DNA of 64,000 bases. Source: Taenia hydatigena. Its lineage: Eukaryota > Platyhelminthes > Cestoda > Cyclophyllidea > Taeniidae. A program made the position numbers and the translations under genes. Under the pieces are notes generated by a model. The model made no database searches, was not told the DNA's origin, and worked only from the letters and a program-made list of their open reading frames with translations. Location: the NCBI GenBank assembly GCA_036345935.2, contig JADWOT020000005.1, positions 2,970,696 to 3,034,695 on the forward strand, written 5' to 3'. Shown here piece after piece: positions 1 to 11,545 of this stretch. Each line of letters opens with the position of its first letter. Within the stretch, counting starts at the first letter, position 1.

Positions 1-46
1 CGGGAGAAGAATGCTTCAAGAAAACATGATTTTAGGTAAGAGCCGC

Positions 47-52
47 TTTATT
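47..52 (-). promoter_or_regulatory. poly(A) signal of the YIPF3-like gene
   Basis: AATAAA on the minus strand, about 68 nt beyond the proposed stop codon at 122-120. Its position supports the short final exon of the upstream gene. Confidence 0.6.
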
Positions 53-119
53 ATTCCTGCAGAGAAGGATGCTAGGAAGCAGGGCAAATGTACCAACACA
101 TTCGAGCATCTATGTCTTC

Positions 120-1316
120 TTAAGGGTTTGGCATTGGCGCGATGATGCCTAGAAGGTTTTGGGCATTATTACTTAAAAAGGAATATTGTCAAGGGAAATC
201 TTGCACATGGCTTGGCCTATTACCTTCTTTACCGATGACATTTGATATATCTAACATCGGAATTAGGCGTTAGTGTAAATTAAGCTAGATCCTACCTTGA
301 ACGACTGTATGGTAGGCGAAGTGGAGGTAGAGCACAAAAAGCATGTGCAGTGTGAACGCAGCCACGGCACCGGCAACGCGATAGCCATTTTCTGGGATGT
401 TCGTCCACATTATCAACGCCTACATTTAGAGAAAACGGTGTTGGGCTGGTGGTTAAACAAATCCAGAGAGATGACCAAGTTGATGGAATCGCTACTGACC
501 ATTTTCGCTCCAGCGATGCCACAGACCAGAACCCAAAGTATGAAAAACAGCCTCTCAGACGCTCCATTATGCGTAGCCGCACAAATAAAGAGGACAACGC
601 AAGTAGAGCACAACGCGTAGCCCTGAAGAGTGATAAACAGGAAAGGGTTAAGGAAAATTGCATAGAAACCAAATCCTTGACAAGAAATAGTGTTTTTTTT
701 ACTATTGTAGGTCTGGTAATTAAGGTGTCGAAGCAGAAACGCATTCAATGCCCTAGGGTTGAACACACCACGAAAGAGAGGATTTGCGAGAAGACAACTG
801 TGGATTTGCCAAAGTAGCAGACGGCGAGTAGGACACCAGAGAAAGCAAGCCAATAACCAAAACACGTTAAGAATGCAGATCCCATCAGGGTGCCTTCTTG
901 CTAAAAAAAACGTGAGGACAAATAGCGTTTGCCTACCACTTTGTGGTCGGACAGTTTCATTTCGAAGAGCAAAACTGCAATCAACGTTAAGCAGGCCATA
1001 AAGGGTCCATAAAGATCATGACCTGAAGAAAGAGAGAAAGGTGGGCGAGGATCGATGGACTTTAAAACTCGGCCCAGAACTTCTCTTGGCTCAACATCAA
1101 AATAGGGACGAAAAGAGTCGATTTTAGCGTAGTTCCGGTAGGCCGATTCAGCTCGTTTTTTGCTTTCTGACCAGACCTAGGTAAAAATTAATGGGGAGGA
1201 GAATTACTCACCGATGCAGAAAAGGCTGAGAATAGTTCTGAAGGCCCCATATTTGATCTCGAATTACTCCTTTGCACTATCGTAGGCGGCGATTCATCTC
1301 CATGCATTGGAAGCAT
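120..1316 (-). CDS. YIPF3: YIPF3-like Golgi membrane protein, six exons
   Basis: YIP1-family multi-span protein of the Golgi; the animal YIPF3 partners YIPF4 in early-Golgi maintenance (family knowledge). Exons, all phase-consistent with GT-AG introns: 1316-1212, 1176-937, 900-769, 622-500, 419-296, 148-120; 250 aa. An in-frame TAG lies just upstream of the ATG. A cytosolic N-terminus (residues 1-85) precedes about five hydrophobic segments. Recognition rests on an ordered set of YIPF3-like words: FRPYFDV, DLYGPFM, EGTLMGSAFLTCFGYWL, CVVLF, LHMLFVLYLHFAYH. Introns are 35, 36, 146, 80 and 147 bp. The protein is shorter than the roughly 350-aa vertebrate one; both ends are reduced and it finishes soon after the last membrane span. 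Identity is confident from motif order; the tiny last exon (29 nt) is the least certain part. Confidence 0.88.
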
Positions 1317-1946
1317 TTTTTTCTAAGCACTTGAAACAAAGCAACAGCCCTACTTGGCAAAAGCAAAAGCGAAAATCAACTTTTCACAAAGTAGCACCAA
1401 AATAACCAAGAAGCCCTCTTTAAAAAAGCCTCTAGTATTTACCGAGAAAATAAACCGATGTAAAAACGGTTATTTACCTAAAATGATTTTTTGATGCATT
1501 AGCCACAATTCAATAATAACAGCAAAATTCAACTAGGGAAGAAAATCTGAACAATCTATGGACCAAGTCTGGGAAGACTATACTAGAATAACTACAAAAT
1601 TATCACGTTAGCTATTTCCACATGTTTGAACTGTCATAAAGAGATTAAGAAGAGTACGGTAGGAACCTGAAATGGACGTAAGTGGAATACACAATAAATC
1701 ATTTCAAAGATTAAGACAAACATTGTTATTCATTACCAATATCGGTTATTACTGCTATGCAGAAACACGTAAAGATGGATTACGCGGGTCAAAAAGAGCT
1801 TTGAGTTAGGCTGGATTGGAGAACTTACAAAATCTAGGTCATTGAAGTTTGGTTTTTTAAAGGTTAAAAAACTTGTTTTTTAAAGCTGAGAATGTCCATT
1901 TAGTTCGATTAAACCCTTTGTGAAAGAGAGGGAAATGAGATTTTGG
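1317..1946. other. AT-rich intergenic region
   Basis: AT-rich sequence between the start of the YIPF3-like gene and the TRIM cluster. I see no coding frame and no repeat. It probably contains the minus-strand promoter of the YIPF3-like gene, but no TATA or other motif could be singled out. Confidence 0.5.
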
Positions 1947-2137
1947 TGTAGTGCTTTGTTTGTTTGTACTACTGGCTTTTGGTGAGGAACACAGGGGTGG
2001 CCATCTTGCCCTAGCTGCGTAAGCTGACCGCTAGGCCATGCCATCAGCTCATTTCCCTCTGCCCGTTAAATATGTATATATATTTCACCCTAGTATCCTA
2101 CATTCTCTTGCCTTCGAGGGAGCCTCGGGACGCTACA
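1947..2137 (-). mobile_element. TRIM solo LTR, inverted orientation
   Basis: A 191-bp copy of the window's LTR consensus on the minus strand. Read on the minus strand it begins TGTAGCGTCCCGAGG and ends CTACA, so it has the TGTAG...CTACA terminal inverted repeat of the family. No second LTR in the same orientation is near, so it is a solo LTR. No clean target-site duplication is visible. Confidence 0.85.
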
Positions 2138-2138
2138 G

Positions 2139-2920
2139 CTGGCGTGGGCCAAGAGCCAGACCACGCGGATCAGAGCAATTCAGTCACCTCTGTCACCCTA
2201 ACCAAAATCGGCAGTCTAACCAAACAAAGTATTGCATCGCCAATCTCCCCATTTAAGCGTCGTTGCCGACGCTCCCTTTGGTAAATCTTTTGCATCAGCT
2301 CTCACAAAGTAATCAGATCCGCGATATGCACCCACGAGCTAATAATGCCAGTGGCTGGCATTCGACACAAAAGATCAACCTTAGCGGTTTAGTTAAATTT
2401 GCATTTTCGAACGCTTGGGTAACAAAGTTCAGAATAAGAGGTCCTGCCAACCATCATTATGGTTCGCAAGCAGACGTTAGCACACCAATCATCTTTAGCA
2501 AGTATATAAGGGGTAATCCTCGGCACAAAATCTTCCCAGGTGGTCCATGGCTAGTATCAATTCAGTAGTTAATAGCTTTTTTTATGAAACACGGTGATGG
2601 GACAGGTGCCGAATGTGGACGTCGCTCATAGCTCTTTTGCTGTGAGAGGTCATGGATACTTCGGTAGCGTTTCGAGGCTTCCCTAAAGGCAAAAGAACCC
2701 AGAATGCTAGAGTAGTATATATATATATAAGCTGCTGGCATGGTTCGGAGGCCAGCCAACGCAGCTAGGGCAATATGACCACCTCTGTGACCCTGACCGG
2801 AACCGGTCGTTCTAACAAACAAAGTACTACAACTTTTATCTGTAGCACATGCACTTCATTCGCCCAGGTGCAATGTGCCACAGGTAATAGTGATCGAGAT
2901 GTCAGGGTAAGCGTCATTTT
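2139..2920 (+). mobile_element. old TRIM element, 5' LTR remnant plus internal region, interrupted by an LTR
   Basis: A 5' LTR remnant (about 2139-2236, ending in the shared CAAACAAAGTATTGCA-type end) is followed by an internal region (2237-2662) colinear with the internal regions at 4140-4664, 11681-12201 and 58666-59158. The final part of the internal region (GTAGCACATGCACTTC) resumes at about 2841 after a separate LTR at 2663-2831. No protein-coding capacity is visible, as expected for a non-autonomous element. Confidence 0.75.
2663..2831 (+). mobile_element. TRIM solo LTR nested inside an older TRIM
   Basis: An LTR copy (GGTAGCG...CTACA; first base of TGTAG changed) interrupts the internal region of an older element. 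The flanking pentamers are ACTTC before and ACTTT after, a 5-bp target duplication with one change. This shows two rounds of insertion by the same family. Confidence 0.8.
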
Positions 2921-3001
2921 TGGGTCTCTTTATTGCCCCTTGAAACTTTCTTAATAAGACATAAACATATTTTGATCAGGCTGAATATGTGTTTCAATTC
3001 A

Positions 3002-3780
3002 AGGAATTCCCTAAAGGCAATATGGCCACCCAAGTGGCCAAAATCGAAACCGACCGTCAAAACAAAGTATTTAATGGCCTATTTTCAACTTCAGGCATCG
3101 TCACCAGCGCTTTCTTGGTGAACATTTCGCGCTAGCTATCGCAGTGTAATCAGTGCTGGAAGAAACACTTACGAGCCGACGGTGCCAGTCATCGCAATTC
3201 CAGCGCAGCTGAAGAGATGCTTGATCACTACGTCACTGTTTCCTCTTAGAAGTTCGATCAGACTTTTAACTTTGTCGAGTTTGAAAACCGGATTCGGAAT
3301 AGGAGGTTTTGACAAGCATCAGCTTTTTTATAAAGAGAAGTTAGAACACCGGTTTCCTTAAGTAGGAATACTAGGGAAATCTCCACATCAAAATTTTCCA
3401 GATTTTGCGTCTTTTGTTGCCTCAGCTGTTACTAGCCTTCTTGCAGTAGCTAAGATGGGGTGGATGCAGAATGCAGAAGTCGACCTTAGACCTTCTGTTA
3501 TTAGATATTGGAAACTATCTATCCGGAGCAAATGAGCTTCTTCCTTATCACTGATTTGCACAAACGGCATAAATCAGGATAGAAAATTTATAAAGTCGGG
3601 CCCGCTTTCCACTGCCAACAATGCAGCGTCCTGAGACCTTCTTGAATGCAAAAGAAGGCAAAATATCAGAGCAAGAGGGAACGGTGCTGCTGATGTGGTC
3701 CAGAGGCGAGCCTACGCGGCTAAAGTAATATGACCACCTAGTTGACAAAAATCGGCAGTCGAAAAAAACAAGGTTTTACA
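3002..3780 (+). mobile_element. degenerate full-length TRIM
   Basis: A collapsed 5' LTR (about 3002-3085, middle deleted so that CCCTAAAGGC runs directly into AATATGGCCACC) is followed by a diverged internal region (about 3121-3621) and a 3' LTR at 3622-3780 starting TGCAGCG. Divergence is clearly higher than in the 58.5 kb copy, so this is an old insertion. Confidence 0.7.
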
Positions 3781-4109
3781 GATAATTTGCACAAAGAAGG
3801 CAAAAATGGACAAACAGGTGCCGATAACTGAAGCCGAGAGTTAAATCATAAGACCAAACCATTCATCTGTAGCTAATCACTAAGTAGTAAAAGTGCGAAT
3901 GGAAAATCGTGGAAATCTCGTTTGCTTACTGTGTCGCCTTTGGAAAGTTGAAAGTAAAAAAAATTAAGGTGAATACGCGGTGATATTAATTACTTTAAAT
4001 GGTTGATTAGGTATTTTTTTTCTTCTTTGCACTCAATAAATGGTACAGGCATTAAACTTCGGCTACGTTAAAAGTTTAAGACTAGATTGAGTAGAATGGT
4101 ATCAACATT

Positions 4110-4793
4110 GACGGCAGCACAAACAAACAAAGTACTACATTGCCTCTCTTCTCTTTTGAGCATCGTCCTCGACGGACCCCTCGGTACACCTTCCGCGTCA
4201 CCCATCGCAACATACTCAGGGCTGCAAGAAGCATCCACGAGCTAACCATACCAGTCGCCCACATTCGACGCGATTGAGACGATGATTGACACCAACGTCA
4301 GTGACCCCTCTTGACAGTGCATTGCACCTCGAGTTTCGTTTGGCTTGGGAACAAAGTTCGGAATAAGTGGTTCTGCCGACCATCAGTATGTCCGTAGGGG
4401 GGCGTTAGCACGCCTATCTCCTTAGGCAAGTATATTAAAGGTAATCTTCGGAACGGAACTCCTTAGGTGGTCCATGGCTAGTGTCGCCTCAGTTGTTGAT
4501 AGCTTTCTTGTAGAACACGGAGATGGGTTGGATACCGGAGGTGGACGTCATTCGTGGCCCATCCTCAGCACATGCACTACTTTCGCACCGCTGCAACATG
4601 ACGCAGGAGGCAGAAATCGGAATAAAAAACCTATAGAGTAAGACCCGCCTTTTGCTGTTACCAATGTAGCTTCCCGAGGCTCTCTCGAAGGCAAGAAGGC
4701 AGAATGCTAGAGTGGAATATATATGTGTTCAACGGGCAGAGGAAAATAGGCTGCTGGCATGGCCTGGAGGCCAGCCTCCGCAACTAGGGCAAG
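4110..4793 (+). mobile_element. TRIM with truncated LTRs
   Basis: The last about 30 bp of a 5' LTR (ending in CTACA at 4139) are followed by an internal region, 4140-4664, that matches 58666-59158 closely in order and wording (for example GGTGGTCCATGGCTAGTGTC). The 3' LTR starts TGTAGC at 4665 and breaks off near 4793, before the shared CAAACAAAGTACTACA end. Confidence 0.78.
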
Positions 4794-5124
4794 GAGGTTA
4801 ACCCTCTAATGGCAGTGCATGCTACAAAGACTAAAATTTAAACTATATTTATAAGAATGCAATCTTTTTATAACTTGGTCATAATTTGCATTCTAAATAT
4901 TTCCAAATAGCCAATTTATTTTTTCGTCATTTCGAACGGAGATTAAATTACTTTAATTTTTAGGCATTCGTGCATGGTAATGGTTTTGTATAGAGGCATC
5001 AATTTTTTTGTGAACATGCAGTTAGCTACATTGTTTTAATACGTTTGACCTCGTTCGCCGCTTCAAATTGCAGGATTATATGTCAAATTGTCTGGTTTTA
5101 CGTGGATGCTTCTCCTAATTTCTC
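4794..5124. other. noncoding leader of the ZSWIM-like gene
   Basis: AT-rich sequence between the truncated TRIM and the ZSWIM-like start codon. It holds the in-frame TAA at 5116-5118 that fixes the start. A TRIM copy ends only about 330 bp upstream of this start codon. I see nothing else in it. Confidence 0.5.
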
Positions 5125-7528
5125 ATGGATTACACGGATACATTCACTGAGATATTTTCTGGCAGAGGCTTTTCAAACTACATAGATTTTGAGAAAGCTA
5201 TTAATGAATTCCAGGAGGTACGTGTGATGAAGTTCCGCCACAATCGTATTTACTGTTCTAGTTGACTGGATTGCGTTTTATTTTCAAGCGTACCTTCCTT
5301 TACCCATCCGAACATCCTCGTCGTTCCACTTTGGTTTATAAATCTCTTCAGTATGTTTGTTCGGAGAGTAAGCCCAGGTAGTTTGAATAGGCTTTATCCA
5401 TTTCCAGAACTGGTACCGGTTGTGAGGCCTCCTTTACTGTAGGCTGTCGTAACGGCTTTCTTTACGTTTCAAAGTATCATATGGTGCATAATCACGCAAT
5501 AATAAAAAGAACGCTTGACAAGCCAAAGCCTGAGCGTATGCGTGGTCAATTACTCCAATTTTTTAGCATATATTGTCATTACTGATTATTCTACGCAGTT
5601 TATGCAAATCTTTCCGTCTCTGGTGTTTTCCTCACTTAGTGAGCTTGAAGATAAAATGGAGGAATTCCAGATGGTAAGCGTTACCGCATGACTCTTGTTA
5701 TCGCCCTCTCAGAAAACAGGGTGCATGTATGCTAAAAGGCATACATGTCCATGGCCCAAAGATGACCTGGAACACCAGGACGTGGTCTACAAGAAATTCG
5801 CCTACGAATGCTTTCACTATGGCTACTGTAAGGATCGAAACGTTGCCAAACCCGACAGAAGGTAATTGAGCTTTTTTAATGATTGACCCTGATTACTAAA
5901 TTGTGCCGCTAGATCGTGCAGAACTGGATGCAAGTCAGTTGTATTTGTTACATGTCGCAATAATCAATTGCACATTTCCCGTTTCGACATGCGTCATAAC
6001 CATCCCGTTTCTGGCTCCTGCGGCTACGTCTATCGCCGAAATCGTCGTCTCAACCCTCAGCAACTTGCTATAATTAAGGAGTTGCTCAGGGAAAATCAGC
6101 ATGAATTTGCTCTAAAGGAATACATCCAAAGTAATGACTTGTATGTATTTTCACCGTTCCTTAGGTGCATTTCATGTTTATCTGACAACGGCGGATGTTC
6201 GAAATTTGAAAAGAAAGCTGCAGCCTAAAAGGGGTGCTCGACGTCTCCTTGGCTTGACACTTAAGTCCTTAGGTAGTGAGGGCTATGCGGAAGTCCTAAC
6301 TGATGAGGATGGTGTGGATCGTGTGATATCCTTTACAGCCCCATTTTTGGTGAAAAACTTTCACTTTTATCCTGAGGTGGTTCAGATAAGTGAACTCACG
6401 GGGGCTGCCTTTTCCGTCTATCATTTCTCCATCATAGATCGCCAACTTGTCAGCAGGACTGTGATGTTCTCATTTGTACTGGATCAAGGTGTTTGTGGCA
6501 CCTTTGCTTCCGTGTTACAGTCCTTCAGACATCTAATGCAGTCGAAGGTGGAAGAGATCGAGACCATTTTTGTGGACATTAATTCTATTGAATGTCACGT
6601 AATCCACCAGGAAATACCTCAAGCTCGAATGCTCTTTTATCAAAACAGTGTCCTCGAAGACGTAAAGGAGCGTATCAAGGACGTTTCAGTTATTCACTGC
6701 GATAAGAAAGACCTCTTCCAGCACTTCTGTAATGCATTGAAGACCCCAGATGGTGAAGTTTACCTAGAATCCCTTCAAGAGATCGCTAACACTTCACCGA
6801 CTTTTTGGAATATTATTAACGAAACCTGGACACCGTGTGTCGAACAATGGGCTGAGCATCTTCGTCTCACTCAGTTAACTTTCGGCATTGAAAATCGTAA
6901 CTCGGTCGATTTGGAGCACTTTGAATCGGTCCTCAAAATGCACAGCAGCCTCGATTCCTGCGCGAGGAGGTTACTCGAGCTTGCGATTCCAGCCAAACCG
7001 TCCTATGAGTTTATCTGCAAGCGTGATTTCCCTGGTCAACCCGATGATGTTCAATCCCTACTTCGCCTTCTTTCTGAGCCAGTGGCGGGAGTAGTTCTTT
7101 CTCACCTCGAGACTGCGCAAACATCCTCAGAAGTCCTCCCCGATCTGTCGACACGAAGATGTTGCTGTTCTTTCAATCTGCAATGGCGCTTGCCTTGCCT
7201 TCACCTCATAAAAGCTGCGAGATCGGCCTACATCCCTTTGCCAAGTTTGTTGAAGGGCTCTAGATGGCTAGAACACTGGCCGATGGAATGTTCGGAGGTG
7301 GGCAGCTCTGTCGAAACAGTTGCAGAAGGGGACACTGAATTGGATTTTTTGTCGCCTGCTGCAAAGCTGCTGAAAATTGATATGCAATTGCAGAACATTC
7401 AGGAGATGGTAGTGTCGGCAGACTCGGCCAAATTTAAGCGAAGGCAGCGAGAGTTGAAGGAGCTGGAGAGTCGATGGTTGCAGGAAGACGTGGCCTTGCC
7501 TGGCACCAGTGCTGACGGACCATCCTAG
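5125..7528 (+). CDS. ZSWIM1/ZSWIM3-like SWIM zinc-finger protein, seven exons
   Basis: Exons 5125-5217, 5289-5377, 5408-5535, 5567-5673, 5713-5861, 5913-6130 and 6165-7528 join in frame to 715 aa. An in-frame TAA just upstream fixes the ATG. Introns are 71, 30, 31, 39, 51 and 34 bp. Two tandem N-terminal modules (residues about 1-104 and 105-222) share the pattern GC-x7-C-x13-HNH (C66/C74/H88-N-H90 and C195/C203/H217-N-H219), like FAR1/FLYWCH-type zinc modules. Residues about 330-440 resemble a MULE transposase core (VDINSIE...IPQARMLFYQ), but the first catalytic Asp position reads QISE, so it is probably inactive. The SWIM finger is C594-x-C596-x9-C606-x-H608. ZSWIM proteins are transposase-derived nuclear factors (family knowledge); the DNA or protein target here is unknown. 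Confidence 0.85.
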
Positions 7529-10500
7529 TGGCGCAGAGTCACTGGTGTGATTCCTGCATTTAATGAGTAACCTATTTTGTAACTGCGTAACCTGTACATT
7601 TCTACCCTAATTTATCATGAAGAAGAGCCACATGAGCACCGATGTTAGTTTTGTTTTTGCTGGGTTGATTCTCAGTTCTACTTATTTTCAAATAAGTAGA
7701 AAGCTCCCCGCTTGATTGCTCCCATGACGGCACAGAAGTTTATATTTCTGGTCATTCTTATGAAATAGTCGCGTAGGCTCTCCATGATTTTTACTAAATA
7801 ATGCTTTTAAAAGGGTGGGAAACTTCTTATTGGTATTGTACTGTCTGCATGAGTTTAACTAGAAGCAGGTCGCTTTTTTACCTCATTTTTATCCCCCAAC
7901 TGCTTATCACACTCGGAAAGCATGTGATTTTTAAACGCGTGTCTCAAAGGAAGGTGACAGGGGCTTGGAGATGAGGTGATGTTGCGTTATCTTCCAATCT
8001 CCGTCTGCAAATCCTCTCTCGGGTGAGTTTTGCAATGTTGCGAAACATTTGTTAGACATTATCTTGACTCATTGGCCTTACTATGCTTTGCTCAATTATG
8101 GAATTCAATTATTCATATTGAAAGAATGGCATGCATCTGTCGTTGAGCTGATTAACGTCACTTTTGGTTGAGAGTGCTGTGGATGCCATGTTTGACGAGT
8201 GAAGGGGAGAGGGCCACGCTCTTGGACCGCTGCTTGCTCCTCAATGCTTCGTGTGCTTGCATAAACAATTGAATGTACTTTAAAAGTCCCTCTCATGCAT
8301 TGCAGTGGGCTAAATTTGACGTTACTGGGTCACTTTTTGGCCAATTGATACGCTTTTTGTTTTCTACAAGGCCTTCATCTTGGTGGACTCCATGAACCTT
8401 TATGCTATTTGCATTAGCTTGATGCTGCTCAAGTGCCTCTGTGTGGATGACTGGTTGAATGTTCTTGTGTTGGGCATACTAATCCCATCCACTTTGTCAG
8501 ATTTGACAGTTTTGTTCTTGTTCACTAACGTCATGTCTATCTACCACTTAAAGCTGGTGCTCTAGAAGTCCCAGTTTATCCGCTCTAACTGATCTGCTTG
8601 TCCAGTCCTCTTACCTAACCAAGAGATAGGCCAGAGTGATAAATATGGGTCAGCGCCAGGTCCAGGTGGAGTAGAAAATCTCGGGATACTCCTTCATCTG
8701 TATCACGCTCGCTCACCATTACCACTCTCGTAAAGCTCCGAAACGAGATCACGAAGCTTACGTACACAACTGGTGGACTATACGAACACTGGACGACTGA
8801 TTTAAGGATGAAAGTAAAGTTGCCTCACCGTAAACATCGTAATATGAAAAAATGGCATGACGAGGAGATGCACGATGAATGGTTAGTTAGCTATTAATTA
8901 AAGCAGGTTCTTAGCTCCCCAAATCTGCTCGTTTGCTCTCCCACTTGTTAATTAATGCGTCTAATTTATAGGCAGCAACGCTTCGTGTAATACTCCGCCT
9001 AAAGGATCTTCACACCCCTCCACTCTACCCTTTTTATCCCTCTTTTGGTCTTACTCTTCCTGGGGTGAGGTCAGATAGCAAAGCCACTGCAATGTCGACG
9101 GGAGGTGAGGTTGCTCCGGCGAATGGGATAACATAGAAGAAGTAGACACAAATGGATTGAATTGTGCACAATCCTTTTATCCGTAAATTAGGTGTTTTAT
9201 GTTCATTAACACTTTTTATTGCAATGTTTGTTCCAGCAACACTACTAATTAGTAGTATATGAGGTGATTTCTCACTCTCCATAGGTTTTGTTGTCTCTAG
9301 ACAAAAGGTTCGATCACCTCCGTCTTCACCAACAAAAGCACTATCACAGGGGTCATATCGCGCTTGGTGGTTCTTGTTGTCAACACAATGAGGGCATTCC
9401 ATCCCAGTGGGAAGGTGGAGACTGTTCACTTTATCACCTGCTGATATCCCCAAAAGGAATAAGACGAAATGGGGAAATTAATGCTACCAGAGGTAATTAG
9501 GACTACGCCTAGGGTTTTGGGAACGCCCCAAACGTATATGGTGGGGCGGGGGATGGGGAGAGTAGGCCAAATTGGCTGTATAATTTTTATTAATTTGGTG
9601 TAAAAATTAGCCATGCAAGAAGATGGGACAAATTGACTGGTAGTGATGGATTGCTAAATCTGTTAGTGGCAAATTGCTGTTTGATTTGTATCTGGATGGA
9701 TTCCAGCTGTTATGGATTGCAGAGTTATCCCTGCCATTTGTTGTGTGTTTCCTCTCCGTTTATGATGGGGTCACTTTATCTGTACTTCTAAATCAGTTGT
9801 TTGCCGTTTACTTAGTCCGCATGACAGTGGATGTTTGTAGGCCTTGTTTACTTGCCTCGTCATCCCTTCACGGTGCTCTCTACGGATGTCAGATGTAAGC
9901 AAGCTTGAATGCAATCGTGGTCTGCCCCCTTGCTAGGCAAGAAGACTGGTCGAGCAAGTTAGCTACTGTTGACCAGAGCTACTATCTTGTTATTCACATC
10001 ACGTCGAGATTTCTAGCGAAAATTTGTGTTACATATATCCGGTAGGAAGTGGCATGTCTCTTCTGCCACCCGTTATGATAGTTGGCGTAGGTGTTCTGAG
10101 GCGGTCCGGTTCTTTTTGGACTACAGCAGACACCGCTACTCAATTTCACAGTCGAGTAGGAGAAGGTGATGAGTGTATGAAAGATGATGAACCCATTTTA
10201 ATGTGGATGAACACGTCTAACGTCCTTCGCCTCCATTCATCAAACTTTGAAGTCTCCGTTTGGACAGCACGACTTTCGCTGACAGGCATTTATAGAGTCT
10301 TGCATGTGGAATCGAGTTTTACCATTTCCTGCCTCTCTAATTACTGATATTAATTTCTTAATGCATCTGTACCGTGTTTAGAAACTTCTTCCTCAACCTC
10401 GATATCATAAATCCTTTTAAGCTGGAAACTTGGTCCTGCAGCACTTTCATCCACGCTCCAATCCATGCTCTTCGTCTCATTTCTTTACTACTAGCAAATT

Positions 10501-11545
10501 GAAAGCGATGAATTCTAAGGGGACAATCACAAGTAAACAACAGGACTTACAAGGAAATTAATACAACTCTCTTTTCTTTGGACAATTTTTATGCATTCCT
10601 TTTTTCGTCTTAAACTAAACTGGTATCGATATTGGTCGTGGCAATCCTAGGCTACACGGCAATTTCGGTCTCGCGCCGAATTGACCTCCTTTCTCACTCT
10701 CCAAAATCTTTGTGCCAAAGAAGTTTGCCCAAATCCTGGCCATTTGTAACATTCCCAAAGCCTGTCTTTCGTGTATGCGAGTAGATGCAACTTTGTTTAG
10801 AAAAACATTTGTGACAGATGCAAGTAGACTGCTGACAGAATAACTTGATCGCTGGGTCGTAAAGATAAGATGGAACTGGAGATTGCGCAGTTAGGAAAAT
10901 CCACAACTCGTAAACAATCAAATCAGAGTAAGTCTTGTAAATCTCTTAAATTACTCCCCAGGAAAATAAATATAAATGTTAATTTCGAAGCAATGCAGAT
11001 TTTGATGTGAATAAAAGGAGGCCACAAACAACAGGGCGGGTTAACAACTGTATAACTTCAGAATCATTGATTGCACAATGTTGCTGTCAGGACTAAAACT
11101 ACTTATAAGCGGCGCCTTTATGCAGCAAAATATGGCTCCAATGTCACAAAGATCATAACTATGCCCATTTCATATAACAGGGTCTTGCGTCATTTTAATG
11201 ATAGTTCTGAACGCTATTTTACTGTGTAAAGTTAAGAGTGATGTAATGCCCAATTTCCTCCCAAAAAATAAACGAAATTGGGCTTTATGCAGCCTGCACC
11301 CACTCAAGTTCGCGTACATTAAATTTTGGTTATTTGTGTAGTAACAAACAATGCCTTCATTGTGGTAAATTTAAACAAAAGTGAAATAATCAAAGTGTAA
11401 CTAAGAACAAACTAGACATGTTTTTTTTGTAAAAGCAAACCGTCTATGGAATTAAGCTCAATTTGTCTGCTAATTCGATTGCATTGTTAGCGCGATTTTA
11501 TTGTTAACACTAAATTAAAACATTTGATTTTCTCTGTCCCTTACA
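7529..11545. other. mostly noncoding; one weak minus-strand exon candidate
   Basis: A 4-kb stretch after the ZSWIM-like gene. Open frames at 8105-8565, 9034-9500, 9674-9898 and 10024-10347 have non-coding-like composition and no supporting splice pattern. The only segment with some coding character is about 10895-10696 (-), which ends at a possible GTGAG donor and could join about 10526-10493 through an acceptor CCCCTTAG. I do not recognise the product. No repeat family copy was seen here. Confidence 0.35.

Noticed and set aside
292..1001. Open frames of 80-150 codons on both strands
   Set aside because: They are shadow frames over the spliced YIPF3-like gene; only parts of two of them fall in the true frame, and none equals the real exons.
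2038..2822. Open frames at 2038-2568 (+) and 2562-2822 (-)
   Set aside because: They lie inside TRIM LTR and internal sequence and are not conserved in frame between copies.
9270..9330. Search for tRNA genes around GGTTCGA-type words
   Set aside because: No cloverleaf arms could be paired around this or similar words; no tRNA is claimed.
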